Shown here: piece after piece, positions 1-9,957 of the stretch | Position numbering within the stretch: position 1 is the first letter of the stretch | How the letters are laid out: every line of letters starts with the position of its first letter | NCBI GenBank assembly: GCA_018222585.1 | Contig: JAAFAB010000001.1 | Location: forward strand, 594,198 to 658,197 | Direction of reading: 5' to 3' | DNA from: Paracoccaceae bacterium | GTDB taxonomy: Bacteria; Pseudomonadota; Alphaproteobacteria; Rhodobacterales; Rhodobacteraceae | DNA length: 64,000 bases | Notes under the pieces: generated by a model | Told to the model about the DNA's origin: nothing | Database searches by the model: none | The model's input: only the letters and a program-made list of their open reading frames with translations | Position numbers and translations under genes: made by a program

Positions 1-4
1 CGGG

Positions 5-520
5 TCAAAGTCCGGCGCCTGCCTGCAGCACGGTCACCGCGCGGCGGTTCTTGGCGTAGCAGGCTTCTTCCGAGCAGATCTCGATCGGGCGTTCCTTGCC
101 GTAGCTGATCGTGCTCAGCCGGTAATCCGGCACGCCTTGGGTCAGCAGGTATTCCTTGACCGAATTGGCGCGGCGCGCGCCAAGGGCCAGGTTGTACTCG
201 CGGGTGCCCTGCTCGTCCGCATGGCCCTCGATACGGGCCTGGTAGTCGCCGTTGGCCAGCAGCCAGCGGGCTTGCTGGTCCAGGGTCAGCCGGGCTTCGG
301 GGCTCAGCGTCGACTGGTCGACGGCGAAGAGAACGCGGTCCCCGACGCTTTGCTGGAAATAGGCCGGCGAGGCCGGATCCGAGGCCGTCCCGCTGCCGGC
401 GCCAGCCGCGCCGTTCAGGTTGGTCACGTTGTCGAAACGGTTCGGGCTCATCGAGCTGCAGCCCGCCAGGCCCAGTCCGAGGGTGGCGGAAAGAAGGATG
501 GCTTTTGCCAGGTAGGTCAT
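5..520 (-). CDS. pal: Peptidoglycan-associated lipoprotein Pal
   Basis: Outer-membrane lipoprotein that anchors the outer membrane to peptidoglycan and partners TolB in the Tol-Pal system. The 171-residue protein starts with a lipoprotein signal ending in a lipobox, LGLAGC, so Cys21 should be the lipidated first residue. After a short Gly/Ala/Ser linker comes an OmpA-like peptidoglycan-binding domain (about residues 60-165), with the family signature IEGHADEQGTREYNLALG and the NRRAV motif near the end. It is the last gene of tolQRAB-pal in this window and is separated from tolB by 123 bases that carry a possible promoter of its own. Its stop lies only 5 bases from the window edge, so a following cpoB/ybgF gene cannot be seen. 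Confidence 0.95.
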   Translation of the reverse strand: MTYLAKAILLSATLGLGLAGCSSMSPNRFDNVTNLNGAAGAGSGTASDPASPAYFQQSVGDRVLFAVDQSTLSPEARLTLDQQARWLLANGDYQARIEGHADEQGTREYNLALGARRANSVKEYLLTQGVPDYRLSTISYGKERPIEICSEEACYAKNRRAVTVLQAGAGL

Positions 521-547
521 GCGGAAGGCCTCATATGTTGGTTTTAA

Positions 548-575
548 TCTATAGTATCCGGATTGCGCCGGGCAA
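548..575 (-). promoter_or_regulatory. Putative sigma-70-type promoter for pal
   Basis: On the minus strand TTGCCC (570-575) and TATAGA (548-553) are separated by 16 bases in an AT-rich patch 28 bases upstream of the pal start. The spacing and both hexamers fit a housekeeping promoter and would give pal a short leader of about 20 bases, in addition to read-through from tolB. It is inferred from sequence only. Confidence 0.4.
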
Positions 576-607
576 GCGCCGCCCAGTCTCGGGTTCAGGC
601 TCGGTGC

Positions 608-638
608 CGGCGCGCAGCCCTGCGAGAGCGGCGCGCCG
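608..638 (-). terminator. Possible hairpin between tolB and pal
   Basis: CGGCGCGC (608-615) pairs perfectly with GCGCGCCG (631-638) across a 15-base loop, just downstream of the tolB stop. There is no T-run after it, so it may be a weak terminator or an RNA-stability element rather than a full stop. Confidence 0.3.
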
Positions 639-643
639 TGCCC

Positions 644-1981
644 TCATTGCAGCGGCCCCCAGGCGGGGTCGGAGGCGCCGGAGGGCGTGGCGACCCGCTT
701 CAGGTTCCGCCCGGTGATATCCACGGTGTAAAGCGACGAGGCCCCCTGCTCGCCCTGGGTCTCGCGGGCGAACATGATCACGCGCCCATTGGGCGACCAG
801 CTCGGCCCTTCATCGAGGAAGGAGGCGGTCAGCAGCCGCTCGCCAGAGCCGTCGGTGCGCATCACCCCGATGTGGAACCGGCCCTTGGACTGCTTGGTGA
901 AGGCCACCAGGTCGCCGCGCGGCGACCAGACCGGCGTGCCGTAGCGCCCTTCTCCGAAGGAGATCCGCTGCGCCTCGCCACCGGTCGCCGGCATGATGTA
1001 CAGCTGTTGCGTCCCGGACCGGTCGCTTTCGAAGACGATGCGCGACCCATCGGGCGAGAAGCTGGGCGCAGTCTCGATCGAGGCGGCATCGGTCAGCCGC
1101 ACGCTCTGGCCGGTGGCCAGGTCCATCCGGTAGATATCCGTGTTGGCGCCCTGGGTCAGCGAATAGATCACGGTGCGGCCATCCGGCGCGAAGCGCGGCG
1201 AAAAGGCCATGTCGCCCTGCCCGGTTTCCAGCACCCGGCGCCCGACAGAGGCCACGTCGAGGACGTAGATCTGCGGCCGCCCGGTCTCGTAGCTGGTGTA
1301 GAGCACCCGGTCGCCGGTCGGCGAGAAGCGCGGCGCCAGCACGATCGAGGCGCTGTCGGTGAGGTACTGCACATTGGCGCCGTCGTAGTCCATGATCGCC
1401 AGCCGCTTGCGGCGGGCGTCCTTGGGGCCGTCCTCGGCGACGAAGACGGTGCGGCTGTCGAAATAGGGATCCTCGCCGGTGATGCGGGAATAGACCGCGT
1501 CGGCGACCTTGTGGGCCATGCGGCGCCAGCCGGCTTCGGTGCCGGTGAACTGCAGGCCCGCGCCCATTTCCTGACCGGCGAAGACGTCATGCAGGCGGAA
1601 CTTCACGTTGACCTGGCCGCCCTGCACCGACACGGCGCCGGTGATCAGCGCATCGGCGTTGATCGCCTTCCAGTCGGCATACTGCACCGGGCTGGCGAAA
1701 GAGGTGATCGCACCGATATGGGCCGAGGGCGGGATCTCGCGGAACAGGCCGGTGCCGACGAGGTCATCCACCACCACGCGGCTGATCTGGCTGGCCAGCT
1801 GCCCGGCCTCGCCGCCCTCGGGCACGAAGTTGGGGACCGCAATGGGCATCGGCTCGATCACCCCTTCGGTGATCTCGATGCGCAGGGGCCCGGATTGCGC
1901 GACGGCGGGCGTGGCCGGGGCCAGGAGGCCGGCAAGCGCCACGCAGAGGGCGGGCAGAATGGGAAGGGCAAGATGTCTCAT
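644..1981 (-). CDS. tolB: Tol-Pal system protein TolB
   Basis: Periplasmic beta-propeller protein that binds Pal and TolA and helps outer-membrane constriction during division. I chose the start at 1981 (445 residues) because the protein then opens with a clean Sec signal peptide ([20 protein letters not shown], cleavage near AVA-Q at about residue 28), and the ATG overlaps the tolA stop by one base. An N-terminal TolB_N domain (about 35-165) is followed by repeated WD40-like PD40 blades with motifs such as [48 protein letters not shown] and [13 protein letters not shown]. An ATG 17 codons upstream exists but would spoil the signal peptide. Confidence 0.95.
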   Translation of the reverse strand: MRHLALPILPALCVALAGLLAPATPAVAQSGPLRIEITEGVIEPMPIAVPNFVPEGGEAGQLASQISRVVVDDLVGTGLFREIPPSAHIGAITSFASPVQYADWKAINADALITGAVSVQGGQVNVKFRLHDVFAGQEMGAGLQFTGTEAGWRRMAHKVADAVYSRITGEDPYFDSRTVFVAEDGPKDARRKRLAIMDYDGANVQYLTDSASIVLAPRFSPTGDRVLYTSYETGRPQIYVLDVASVGRRVLETGQGDMAFSPRFAPDGRTVIYSLTQGANTDIYRMDLATGQSVRLTDAASIETAPSFSPDGSRIVFESDRSGTQQLYIMPATGGEAQRISFGEGRYGTPVWSPRGDLVAFTKQSKGRFHIGVMRTDGSGERLLTASFLDEGPSWSPNGRVIMFARETQGEQGASSLYTVDITGRNLKRVATPSGASDPAWGPLQ

Positions 1982-3129
1982 CACAGGTTCCGCATGTTCT
2001 CCGGGTTGAATGTCATTTCGATGTCGCGCCACTGATCGTATTTCTCCTGCGGCAGCCTGAAGCCGCCGAGTTGTGCGCTGCAGCGCAGGACCGCCCGCCG
2101 CGCCGCGTCGAAGGCCGACCGCTGGGCCGAGGCATCGCCGCCGCGCGCGCTGACCATTTCCAATGTAGACTGCTGCACCTGTCCGTCACGGTCGAGCGAA
2201 AAGGCCAGGGTCACCACAACCTGCGCGGCCGGTGATCCGGGATCGACCACCCAGCAGTTCTGCACCGCCAGCCGCAGCCCCTCGCGCTCGCTCGCCGAGA
2301 GCGGCGGGCCGGCGGGACGGGGCGTTTCGGCAGGTTCACCGCCGCCGAGCGCTTCGGAAAGCGCCTGGTCGATGGCATCGTTGTTCTGCTGCGGCTCGGG
2401 CTCAGGGTCGGGCTGTTGCGCGGCCTGCTGGCGGGGCTCTTCGGGGGCCTCCGGCTCCGGCGCCTCGGCGACACGCTGCGGGCGGGTCTTGGGACGCACG
2501 GAAGAGGTCGGCGCCCCCGAGGGCCGGTCGGCCTCGGTCACGATCTCGGTGGTGCTTTCCTCGGGCGCGGCGGGCGGCTGTTCTTCCTGCTGCACCTCGG
2601 CGGGCTCGTCCGAGGGCACGACCTCGGGGCGGGTTTCGACATCCACGGCCACGTCTTCCTCGGGCCGCTGGACCGGCTCGGGCGCGACGCGGGGCGCCTC
2701 CTCGGGGCTGGGCGGCAGGTCGGGACGGTCCGGGCCCTGCACCTGTTCCGGCGCGGGGGGCACCTGCGGTGCCTCCTCGGCGCCCGTCACGGGCGGCAGG
2801 GGCTCGGGTTCGGGCACGGGTTCGGGGGCCGGTTCCGGTGCAGGCGCCGGTTCAGGCTGCGGCTCCGGCTGCGGTTCCGGGGCGGGGGCTTCGGGCTCCG
2901 GCGGCGCGGGCGCCTCGGGCTCGGGCGTGGGGGCCTCGGGTTGCGCGGTCTCGACCTCGGCCGCAGGCGACTGGCTGGCCTGCTGCAGTTCGGCGAATTC
3001 CTCGGAGGTGATCAGCGTCACCGGGCTGACCTGCGCCTGCTCGGGGTCGGGGGCGAACAGCCCGCCAAGGAACAGCCAGGCAATCAGCCCGACATGCGCT
3101 GTCCCGGATATGACATGACCTGCGTGCAT
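1981..3129 (-). CDS. tolA: TolA/TonB-type energy-transducing protein
   Basis: Inner-membrane protein bridging TolQR to TolB/Pal across the periplasm. The 382-residue protein has one N-terminal transmembrane helix (about residues 5-26), a long periplasmic stretch (about 50-270) that is extremely rich in Pro, Glu and Ala with many PEPE/PAPEP repeats, and a small C-terminal domain (about 280-382) containing the single conserved-looking motif [14 protein letters not shown]. The classical enterobacterial TolA spacer is a Lys/Ala helix, whereas this one should be an extended proline-rich rod, as is usual in Rhodobacterales. It lies between tolR (9-base gap) and tolB (1-base overlap). Position, not overall similarity, is the strongest reason for the name. 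Confidence 0.85.
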   Translation of the reverse strand: MHAGHVISGTAHVGLIAWLFLGGLFAPDPEQAQVSPVTLITSEEFAELQQASQSPAAEVETAQPEAPTPEPEAPAPPEPEAPAPEPQPEPQPEPAPAPEPAPEPVPEPEPLPPVTGAEEAPQVPPAPEQVQGPDRPDLPPSPEEAPRVAPEPVQRPEEDVAVDVETRPEVVPSDEPAEVQQEEQPPAAPEESTTEIVTEADRPSGAPTSSVRPKTRPQRVAEAPEPEAPEEPRQQAAQQPDPEPEPQQNNDAIDQALSEALGGGEPAETPRPAGPPLSASEREGLRLAVQNCWVVDPGSPAAQVVVTLAFSLDRDGQVQQSTLEMVSARGGDASAQRSAFDAARRAVLRCSAQLGGFRLPQEKYDQWRDIEMTFNPENMRNL

Positions 3130-3138
3130 GGGCCCGGC

Positions 3139-3609
<471 letters not shown>

Positions 3610-3612
3610 GGC

Positions 3613-4308
<696 letters not shown>

Positions 4309-4440
4309 TGTCTGCTCTGTGCTCTCGTTCTCAAGAGGGCCGTCTGTCGCGACCATTCGAGGGCGAACTTAGCGCAGATCCCCGCCAAACGCCAATGACA
4401 AAGGCTTTTGCGTGGCGTGAGCGCGGGGCAGAGCCGCCGG

Positions 4441-4830
4441 TTACCCCACAGGCAATTGGCGGATAACCGCCGGAAGCCGCATTGCCGTGCCCTGCCCGTC
4501 CAGCGCGACCAGCGTGACCCGGGCCTGGAACAGCCGCTCGGCGCCGCGCAGGACCACCTGTTCCAGCTCCAGCCGCGCAGGCGTGACCCGGGTGACCGAG
4601 GTGGCGACCTCGAGCTGGTCATCGAACCGCGCCGGGCGCAGGTAATCGGCCTCGACACGGCGCACGGCGAAGACCGCGCCGGTCTCTTCCTTCATCCGCC
4701 GCTGGTCGATCCCCAGCTCGCGCACCCATTCGCTGCGCGCCCGTTCGATGAAGCGCAGGTAATTGGCGTAATAGACGATGCCCGCCAGGTCGGTGTCCTC
4801 GTAGTAGACCCGCAGTGCGAAACTGTGCAT
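4441..4830 (-). CDS. ybgC: YbgC-type acyl-CoA thioesterase
   Basis: Hot-dog-fold thioesterase found at the head of tol-pal operons in many proteobacteria. The start at 4830 (129 residues) follows a strong ribosome site, GAAGGAGATAGGA. The catalytic signature reads YYEDTDLAGIVYYANYLRF, with Asp14 matching the catalytic Asp of the family. The His common in enterobacterial YbgC (VVYHASY) is a Tyr here (IVYYANY). The rest of the hot-dog fold follows (RRVEADYLRPARFDDQLEV). Its physiological substrate and its role in the Tol system are not settled for the family. Confidence 0.92.
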   Translation of the reverse strand: MHSFALRVYYEDTDLAGIVYYANYLRFIERARSEWVRELGIDQRRMKEETGAVFAVRRVEADYLRPARFDDQLEVATSVTRVTPARLELEQVVLRGAERLFQARVTLVALDGQGTAMRLPAVIRQLPVG

Positions 4831-4914
4831 TCCTATCTCCTTCGCGCGCCGCACCCGGTTCCAGCCCGCCCGAACATGTCGGGGCCAAGAGGGGCGCGGG
4901 GCCAGGCCCCTGTC

Positions 4915-5562
4915 CTAGTTGAACACCTGCCCCGCCCGGGCCGACAACCGCAGGGCCAGGGTGGCATCGTCTGAAAAGGCGGGCAGAACAGGGTCGTAGG
5001 CCGCACGCAGAACCGAGGCGAGATCGGGGCGCAGCATCGCCGGCCCCCGCCCCTCGGCCCGCGCCAGGGCCGAGCGTCCGGCGAAGGCCGACGGCCCCCA
5101 GAGCAGCGCCGATTTCAGCATCTGCTCCATGCCCAGTTCCGCCGCCGGCATCTTCGCCAGGGCACCCTTCATGCGCAGGAAGACAAAGCCCGCCTTGATC
5201 GCGTTGTCCTCGGCGAAACGAAAGAACCGGTACTGGTCCGCCCCCTCGGCCTGCAGCCGCGGCAGCAGGGTATCCAGGCCCGGCACCAGCTGGTCCATGT
5301 CCTTCACCTCGGCCAGCTCCTGCCACTCCTGCATGAAGAAGAACATCAGGTTGGCGCCGAACTCGGGGTCGTTCTCGGCCATCTTGTGCCCGGAGGCGAG
5401 GACCACGGCCTCCATGGCGCCCTTGAGGGGCGGCAGGCTTTCCTCGGCGGCGCCGAAGATCACCGGAACGATGGGGCGGGACCAGCGGGCGAAGCGGAAC
5501 GCCCCTTCGGCGTCGCTGAACAGGGCCTCGACCTCTTCCGGTCCGGGCGCGAGATTTGCCAT
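4915..5562 (-). CDS. Conserved hypothetical protein between ruvB and ybgC
   Basis: A 215-residue, apparently soluble protein that I do not recognise as a named family. The start follows a good ribosome site (GAAAGGAGACGCA). There is no signal peptide or membrane helix. The sequence is rich in acidic and hydrophobic residues, with aromatic clusters such as FFFMQEWQELAEV and QYRFFRFAEDN and a helix-like C-terminus. It sits 18 bases downstream of ruvB in the same direction and 84 bases before ybgC, so it probably belongs to the transcript linking ruvCAB to tol-pal. I recall similar proteins at this place in Rhodobacterales but know no function for them. Confidence 0.8.
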   Translation of the reverse strand: MANLAPGPEEVEALFSDAEGAFRFARWSRPIVPVIFGAAEESLPPLKGAMEAVVLASGHKMAENDPEFGANLMFFFMQEWQELAEVKDMDQLVPGLDTLLPRLQAEGADQYRFFRFAEDNAIKAGFVFLRMKGALAKMPAAELGMEQMLKSALLWGPSAFAGRSALARAEGRGPAMLRPDLASVLRAAYDPVLPAFSDDATLALRLSARAGQVFN

Positions 5563-5580
5563 TGCGTCTCCTTTCCGCCC

Positions 5581-6621
5581 CTACTTGCCGAAGAGATCCG
5601 GGCCCGCCGGCGCCTTCGACGGCGCGGCAAGGCCAAGATGTCCCCAGGCGCGGGGCGCCAGCATTCGGCCGCGGGGGGTACGCTGAACCAGAGCCTGTTG
5701 CAACAGGTAGGGCTCGATCACCTCTTCCAGCGCATCGCGGCTTTCCGAGAGCGCGGCGGCCAGGGTCTCGATCCCGACGGGGCCGCCCCCGTAACCTTCG
5801 CCGATCATCCGCAGGTATCGCCGGTCGGCACCATCAAGGCCCAGTTCATCGACACCCAGACGGGTCAGCGCCCGGTCGGCCAGAGCCCTGGTGATCGTGC
5901 CGTCGCCCTCGACCACGGCGAAATCCACGACCCGGCGCAGCAGGCGTCCGGCGATCCGGGGCGTGCCACGGGCGCGGCGCGCGATTTCCAGCGAGCCCGC
6001 CGGATCGGCAGGCGCGCCCAGCAGGCGGGCATTGCGGGTGACGATTTCATCAAGTTCTTCAATGGTATAGAACTGCAGGCGGGTGGGAATGCCGAAACGG
6101 TCGCGCAGCGGGGTGGTCAGCAGGCCAAGCCGGGTGGTCGCGCCGACCAGCGTGAAGGGCTGCAACTCGATCCGCACCGTCCGGGCGGCGGGGCCTTCGC
6201 CGATCACCAAGTCCAGCTCGAAGTCCTCCATCGCCGGATAGAGCACTTCCTCGACCGCCGGGTTCATCCGGTGGATCTCGTCGATGAACAGCACGTCGCG
6301 GGCTTCGAGGTTGGTCAGGATCGCCGCCAGATCGCCCGCCTTGGCCAGCACCGGGCCAGAGGTCATGCGAAAGTTCACCCCCAGCTCGCGCGCCATGATC
6401 TGCGCCAGCGTGGTCTTGCCGAGACCGGGCGGGCCATGAAACAGCGTGTGGTCCATCGCCTCGCCACGCTGGCGGGCGGACTGGATGAAGACCTTCAGGT
6501 TGGCCCGCGCCTCGGCCTGGCCGATGAAGGCGTCCAGCTCCTGCGGGCGCAGCGCGCGGGTATCGGCGGCGGCATCCTCGGGCAGCGGCGCCGGGCGCAG
6601 GGTGGGATCGGGTTCGCTCAT
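5581..6621 (-). CDS. ruvB: Holliday junction branch migration helicase RuvB
   Basis: AAA+ ATPase that drives branch migration of Holliday junctions with RuvA. The protein is 346 residues long, a normal length. Walker A is GPPGLGKT (residues 63-70) and Walker B is LFIDEIHRM (Asp114-Glu115). Sensor 1 ([19 protein letters not shown]) and the C-terminal winged-helix domain with [19 protein letters not shown]-type residues follow, along with the late motif QRTPRGRM. It is preceded by ruvA after a 43-base gap. Confidence 0.97.
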   Translation of the reverse strand: MSEPDPTLRPAPLPEDAAADTRALRPQELDAFIGQAEARANLKVFIQSARQRGEAMDHTLFHGPPGLGKTTLAQIMARELGVNFRMTSGPVLAKAGDLAAILTNLEARDVLFIDEIHRMNPAVEEVLYPAMEDFELDLVIGEGPAARTVRIELQPFTLVGATTRLGLLTTPLRDRFGIPTRLQFYTIEELDEIVTRNARLLGAPADPAGSLEIARRARGTPRIAGRLLRRVVDFAVVEGDGTITRALADRALTRLGVDELGLDGADRRYLRMIGEGYGGGPVGIETLAAALSESRDALEEVIEPYLLQQALVQRTPRGRMLAPRAWGHLGLAAPSKAPAGPDLFGK

Positions 6622-6664
6622 GTCTCTGTCCTATCGCCCCACAGGGCCGGGCCGCAAGCGCGGC

Positions 6665-7336
6665 TCATTCCTTGGGCGCCAACAGGCGCAGCGCGGCGCG
6701 GATCAGGCCGGACATGTCCAGCTCGGGATCATCGGTCAGCGCCTGAGCCACGGCCGAGGCCGCCTCGGAGGGCTGATACCCGAGGTTCGCGAGCGCCGAA
6801 AGCGCATCCCCCTGCACATTGGCGGCCGGCCTGGGCGGCGCCTTTGGTGCGGTTCTCTTCGGCGCGGGCGTCTCGATCACCGGCTCATCGGGCAGCGGAT
6901 CGGGCGTGGCGGCGCCACCCCCCATGGCCATGACCGCAGGGGCCTTGTCCTTCAGCTCGGCCACCACGCGCTGCGCGATCTTCGGGCCGACGCCCTTGGC
7001 GGCCTTCACCGCGTTCCAGTCGCCGAGCGCGATGGCGCGGCCCACCCCGTCGGGACCAAGCGCCCCGAGGATCGCCAGCGACGCCTTGGCCCCCACCCCC
7101 TGCACCGAGGTCAGCAGCCGGTGCCACTCCTTTTCCACCATCGTCGGGAAGCCGAAGAGCTGCAGCAGGTCCTCGCGCACCACCAGATCGGTATAGAGCG
7201 CCACCGCCTCGCCCGGGCCGGGCAGCGTGGCCAGCGTGCGGTCCGAGCAGTAGACGATGTAGCCGACGCCGCGGACGTCGATCAGCACGTGATCCAGCCC
7301 CTTGAAGTCGATCCGTCCGGAAATCTTGCCGATCAT
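6665..7336 (-). CDS. ruvA: Holliday junction DNA helicase RuvA
   Basis: Tetrameric Holliday junction-binding protein that loads RuvB. The 223 residues begin with the typical [13 protein letters not shown] and the OB-fold domain. A helix-hairpin-helix region follows ([16 protein letters not shown] and [17 protein letters not shown]), then a Pro/Ala-rich flexible linker and the small C-terminal RuvB-contact domain ([19 protein letters not shown]). Its ATG overlaps the ruvC stop (ATGA), showing translational coupling. Confidence 0.97.
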   Translation of the reverse strand: MIGKISGRIDFKGLDHVLIDVRGVGYIVYCSDRTLATLPGPGEAVALYTDLVVREDLLQLFGFPTMVEKEWHRLLTSVQGVGAKASLAILGALGPDGVGRAIALGDWNAVKAAKGVGPKIAQRVVAELKDKAPAVMAMGGGAATPDPLPDEPVIETPAPKRTAPKAPPRPAANVQGDALSALANLGYQPSEAASAVAQALTDDPELDMSGLIRAALRLLAPKE

Positions 7337-7830
7337 GCCTGTGCCTTCAGAAGTTGCGCGAGGTTGGAGCCCGCATGACGTGCATGGCAGATCGCCACGG
7401 CCAGTGCATCGGCAGAGTCCGGTCCGGCGAAGGTCACGCCGGGCAGCTGCATCCTCACCATGTGCTGAATCTGCTTCTTGTCCGCATGGCCGACGCCGAC
7501 CACGGTCTTCTTGATCTGGTTGGGGGCATATTCGCCCACCTCCAGCCCGAAGCGGGCCGGCACCAGCAGGGCCACGCCGCGCGCCTGCCCCAGCTTCAGC
7601 GTCCCCGCCCCGTCGCGGTTGACGAAGACATGTTCGACGGCGGCGGCATCGGGCTTGTACTCTTCGAAAACGGCGCAGAGCTGGTCATGCAGCGCCAGCA
7701 GACGCTGCGCCAGTGCGGTGCCGCTGCCATGGCAAACGCCGTTGCCCAGGTGCGAGATCCGGCTGCCATCGACGCGAATCACGCCCCAGCCAAGGTTCTG
7801 CAACCCGGGGTCGATCCCGAGAATCCGCAT
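7333..7830 (-). CDS. ruvC: Holliday junction resolvase RuvC
   Basis: Endonuclease that resolves Holliday junctions. The start at 7830 (165 residues) has a GGAAAGGG ribosome site and gives the canonical N-terminus [17 protein letters not shown]. The four acidic catalytic residues can be counted: Asp7, Glu66 (AAVEHVFV), Asp138 and Asp141 ([11 protein letters not shown]), the same positions as in E. coli RuvC. It is the first gene of the ruvCAB-tol run. Confidence 0.97.
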   Translation of the reverse strand: MRILGIDPGLQNLGWGVIRVDGSRISHLGNGVCHGSGTALAQRLLALHDQLCAVFEEYKPDAAAVEHVFVNRDGAGTLKLGQARGVALLVPARFGLEVGEYAPNQIKKTVVGVGHADKKQIQHMVRMQLPGVTFAGPDSADALAVAICHARHAGSNLAQLLKAQA

Positions 7831-8044
7831 CAATCTGCCCTTTCCGCCACATCTTCCCGGGATTTTCCGGAGTTTTTTCATGACTAGCACGAAAGGGGAA
7901 CATCCGCCAAGGGCCGATCCGGGCCACTGAAAGGCGCGCGCCGAGCGTCACCAAGGCGCGAATCCGACACTCCGCGATCACATGGCGACGCCCTTGTCAC
8001 GAAAATTCATACAACCTGAGAAAGATTCCTGATGTTTCGCGAGA

Positions 8045-8077
8045 CATGCAGAAATTGCATGTTTCTCATGCAGAAAT
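8045..8077. promoter_or_regulatory. Direct repeat CATGCAGAAAT x2 upstream of the DUF1127 gene
   Basis: The 335-base gap between ruvC and the DUF1127 gene (7831-8165) has a marked AT-rich stretch from about 7995 to 8108. In it CATGCAGAAAT occurs at 8045-8055 and again at 8067-8077, exactly 22 bases apart (two helical turns). The first copy is part of a small palindrome, CATGCA-GAAAT-TGCATG. A weak promoter-like pair (TTGTTT at 8083-8088, TCTAGC near 8104) lies just downstream. The arrangement suggests a regulator binding site in front of the DUF1127 gene. I do not know the regulator. Confidence 0.45.
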
Positions 8078-8165
8078 GCCGATTGTTTGGGCGAAAAGAA
8101 AACTCTAGCTGCAGGGTCAGAAACACCCCGGGCCACACGGCCCCCTCCCCCGAAAGGATCTGACC

Positions 8166-8363
8166 ATGACCCATATTTCGCGCAACGCCGCCTCGACCTC
8201 CTTCGCCCTGCCGATCGCTTCGGCCGTGCACCACCTGGTCGCCGCCGTCATCAACTGGAACGACGCGCGCGTGACCCGCAAGGCCCTGTCCCGCCTGACC
8301 GACCGTGAGCTGAACGACATCGGCCTGGTGCGCGGCGACATCGACGACGTAGCCAGCTTCTGA
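8166..8363 (+). CDS. DUF1127 domain protein
   Basis: Small protein of 65 residues with the DUF1127 core near the C-terminus (ALSRLTDRELNDIGLVRGDID). The ribosome site GAAAGGATCTG precedes the ATG. Small DUF1127 proteins in alphaproteobacteria are often stress-induced and have been linked to RNA turnover and to phosphate or oxidative-stress responses. The exact job of this one is unknown. It is a single-gene unit with its own upstream repeats and a strong terminator. Confidence 0.88.
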   Translation: MTHISRNAASTSFALPIASAVHHLVAAVINWNDARVTRKALSRLTDRELNDIGLVRGDIDDVASF

Positions 8364-8411
8364 ACCCCGTCGCGGCCCCTCGGGCCGCCGCTTTCGGGGT
8401 AGAAAGACAGA

Positions 8412-8440
8412 GCCGCCGCGGAGCGATCCGCGGCGGCTTT
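8412..8440 (+). terminator. Rho-independent terminator after the DUF1127 gene
   Basis: GCCGCCGCGG (8412-8421) pairs perfectly with CCGCGGCGGC (8428-8437) across a 6-base loop and is followed by TTTCT. It is a ten-pair stem in the right place for the DUF1127 transcript. Confidence 0.85.
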
Positions 8441-8543
8441 CTGTTGCCAGGGTTTTCTGTTGTCAGGTACCCGGTCGCTGCCGGTCCGCGCATGTCGGAC
8501 GCGTGGCCGGCACGCGGCATCATCTGCACCCGTGATGGGTGTA

Positions 8544-8909
8544 TCAGAGAGTCCGCAGCAGCGGGTGCAGCGCGGCGGCCAGCCGTTCGGTCAGCGGATC
8601 GGGCTGCATCAGCACCGCGATCTGACGTTCCAGGGCCGAGCCCTCGGCCAGCGCCTCGCTGCGCAACTGGAACTCGGATTCGCCCAGGGTGGCGAAGGCC
8701 ACGACCTTGAACAGGTAGAGCGCCAGCGCCACGAAGCAGAGCGGGCGCAGCAGGCGCCAGAGCGGGGCGCGTCGCGCCGCCGGGCGGCGTCGGCGCACAT
8801 TGCCGTAATCGTCCACCTCGAAGCGCATCACCTGCCCGCGCGGCCGGTCCGGCCGGTTGCCCTCGATCCGGCGCAGCCGGTCGTCGAAGTCCTGAATGGT
8901 CTGCGTCAT
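8544..8909 (-). CDS. Small single-pass membrane protein, hypothetical
   Basis: 121 residues from the ATG at 8909, preceded by GCGAGGGGATATC. A charged, Arg-rich cytoplasmic N-terminal half (about 1-55) is followed by one transmembrane helix (about 57-78, LLRPLCFVALALYLFKVVAFA) and a periplasmic tail of about 40 residues with helical character. I do not recognise a function. It lies alone between the DUF1127 terminator and prmA. Confidence 0.75.
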   Translation of the reverse strand: MTQTIQDFDDRLRRIEGNRPDRPRGQVMRFEVDDYGNVRRRRPAARRAPLWRLLRPLCFVALALYLFKVVAFATLGESEFQLRSEALAEGSALERQIAVLMQPDPLTERLAAALHPLLRTL

Positions 8910-9001
8910 GATATCCCCTCGCACCTTGCCCCCGGGTCCGGTCACGATGACCGTTTGACGGGGTTAACGGGGGATTCGGGCGTCAATGGGGCCGAAAAGG
9001 G

Positions 9002-9877
9002 TCAGACCTTGCGCAGGGTCAGGGTGGTCCACTCGCGGATCTGCTCGGCATGGTGCAGGGCGAAGCCCTCGGCTTCGTAGGCTTCCTGAACGGCCGGGGC
9101 CTGTTCGTTGAGCAAGCCGGACAGGATCGCGTAGCCGCCCGCTTCGAGGTGGCCCGCGATATCGGGCGCCAGCGAGATCAGCGGCCCCATCAGGATATTG
9201 GCGAAGACCAGGCCATAGGGGGCCCCGGCTTCCAGCGCCGGGTTGCCGAAGCCGGCGGCCTCGACGCAGGTGACACGGCCGGCCATGCCGTTGGCGCGCA
9301 TGTTCGCCTCGGCGACCTCGACGGCGACCGGGTCGATATCGCCCGCCACCGGGGTGCCCGGCCATATCCGCGCGGCGGCCATGGCCAGCACGGCGGTGCC
9401 GCAGCCGATATCGGCGGTGCGGTCGGTCGAGAAACCCTCGGTGTCGAGACGGTCGAGCGCGCGCAGGCAGCCCAGCGTGGTACCGTGGTGGCCGGTGCCG
9501 AAGGCCATGGCGGCCTCGATCAGCAGCGGGATCTTCGCCGGTTCGGTCGGCACCTTGTCCGCATCATGCGAGCCGTAGACGAAGAAGCGGCCGGCCTCGA
9601 CCGGCGCCAGCTCGCGCTTCACATGGGCGACCCAGTCGGTTTCCGGCAGTTCGGAGACGGCAAAGGGCTTGGCGCCGTTGATCTTGGCCAGCAGTTCGAG
9701 GCCCGCGATATCGGGCTTTTCCTCGAAGTAGCCGCCGACCTCCCACAGGCCCGAGTCGTCCTCGACCTCGAAGACGCCGATGCCGGTGGCCTCGGGCACG
9801 AGGTTTTCCATCGCAGTGCCGAGCGCCTCGGCGTCGGCCTTGCTGGTCAGGGTGGTCAGGGCGGTCCAGGTGGCCAT
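9002..9877 (-). CDS. prmA: Ribosomal protein L11 methyltransferase
   Basis: SAM-dependent enzyme that methylates lysines of ribosomal protein L11. The 291-residue protein has the N-terminal L11-recognition domain, a linker, the AFGTGHHGTT motif, and the Rossmann-type SAM site TADIGCGTAVLAMAAARI followed by GDIDPVAVEVAEANMRANG. The catalytic-region motif ANILMGPLISLAP matches the N-I-L-x-x-P-L signature of PrmA. It is downstream of an MFS gene in the same direction but behind a possible terminator. Confidence 0.93.
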   Translation of the reverse strand: MATWTALTTLTSKADAEALGTAMENLVPEATGIGVFEVEDDSGLWEVGGYFEEKPDIAGLELLAKINGAKPFAVSELPETDWVAHVKRELAPVEAGRFFVYGSHDADKVPTEPAKIPLLIEAAMAFGTGHHGTTLGCLRALDRLDTEGFSTDRTADIGCGTAVLAMAAARIWPGTPVAGDIDPVAVEVAEANMRANGMAGRVTCVEAAGFGNPALEAGAPYGLVFANILMGPLISLAPDIAGHLEAGGYAILSGLLNEQAPAVQEAYEAEGFALHHAEQIREWTTLTLRKV

Positions 9878-9898
9878 GGTATCCTCGCTAGCGGTTTG

Positions 9899-9940
9899 GC
9901 GCGGGCGTAGAGCCTGCCCGCGCCCCCGTCAAGCGGGGGC
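9899..9940 (-). terminator. Tandem hairpins downstream of the MFS gene
   Basis: Two GC-rich hairpins lie between the MFS gene stop and prmA: GCCCCCG/CGGGGGC (9922-9928 with 9934-9940) and GCGCGGGC/GCCCGCGC (9899-9906 with 9916-9923). They share bases, so only one can form at a time. There is no clear T-run, so terminator strength is uncertain. Confidence 0.4.
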
Positions 9941-9957
9941 GGCGCGGCGCGGGCGCC

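Noticed and set aside
563-2035. 490-codon open frame on the plus strand
   Set aside because: Antisense shadow of tolB.
8364-8411. A CcsR-type small RNA after the DUF1127 gene
   Set aside because: DUF1127 genes in Rhodobacter relatives are followed by small RNAs with CCUCC-type loops. I see no such repeated loops here, only a terminator.
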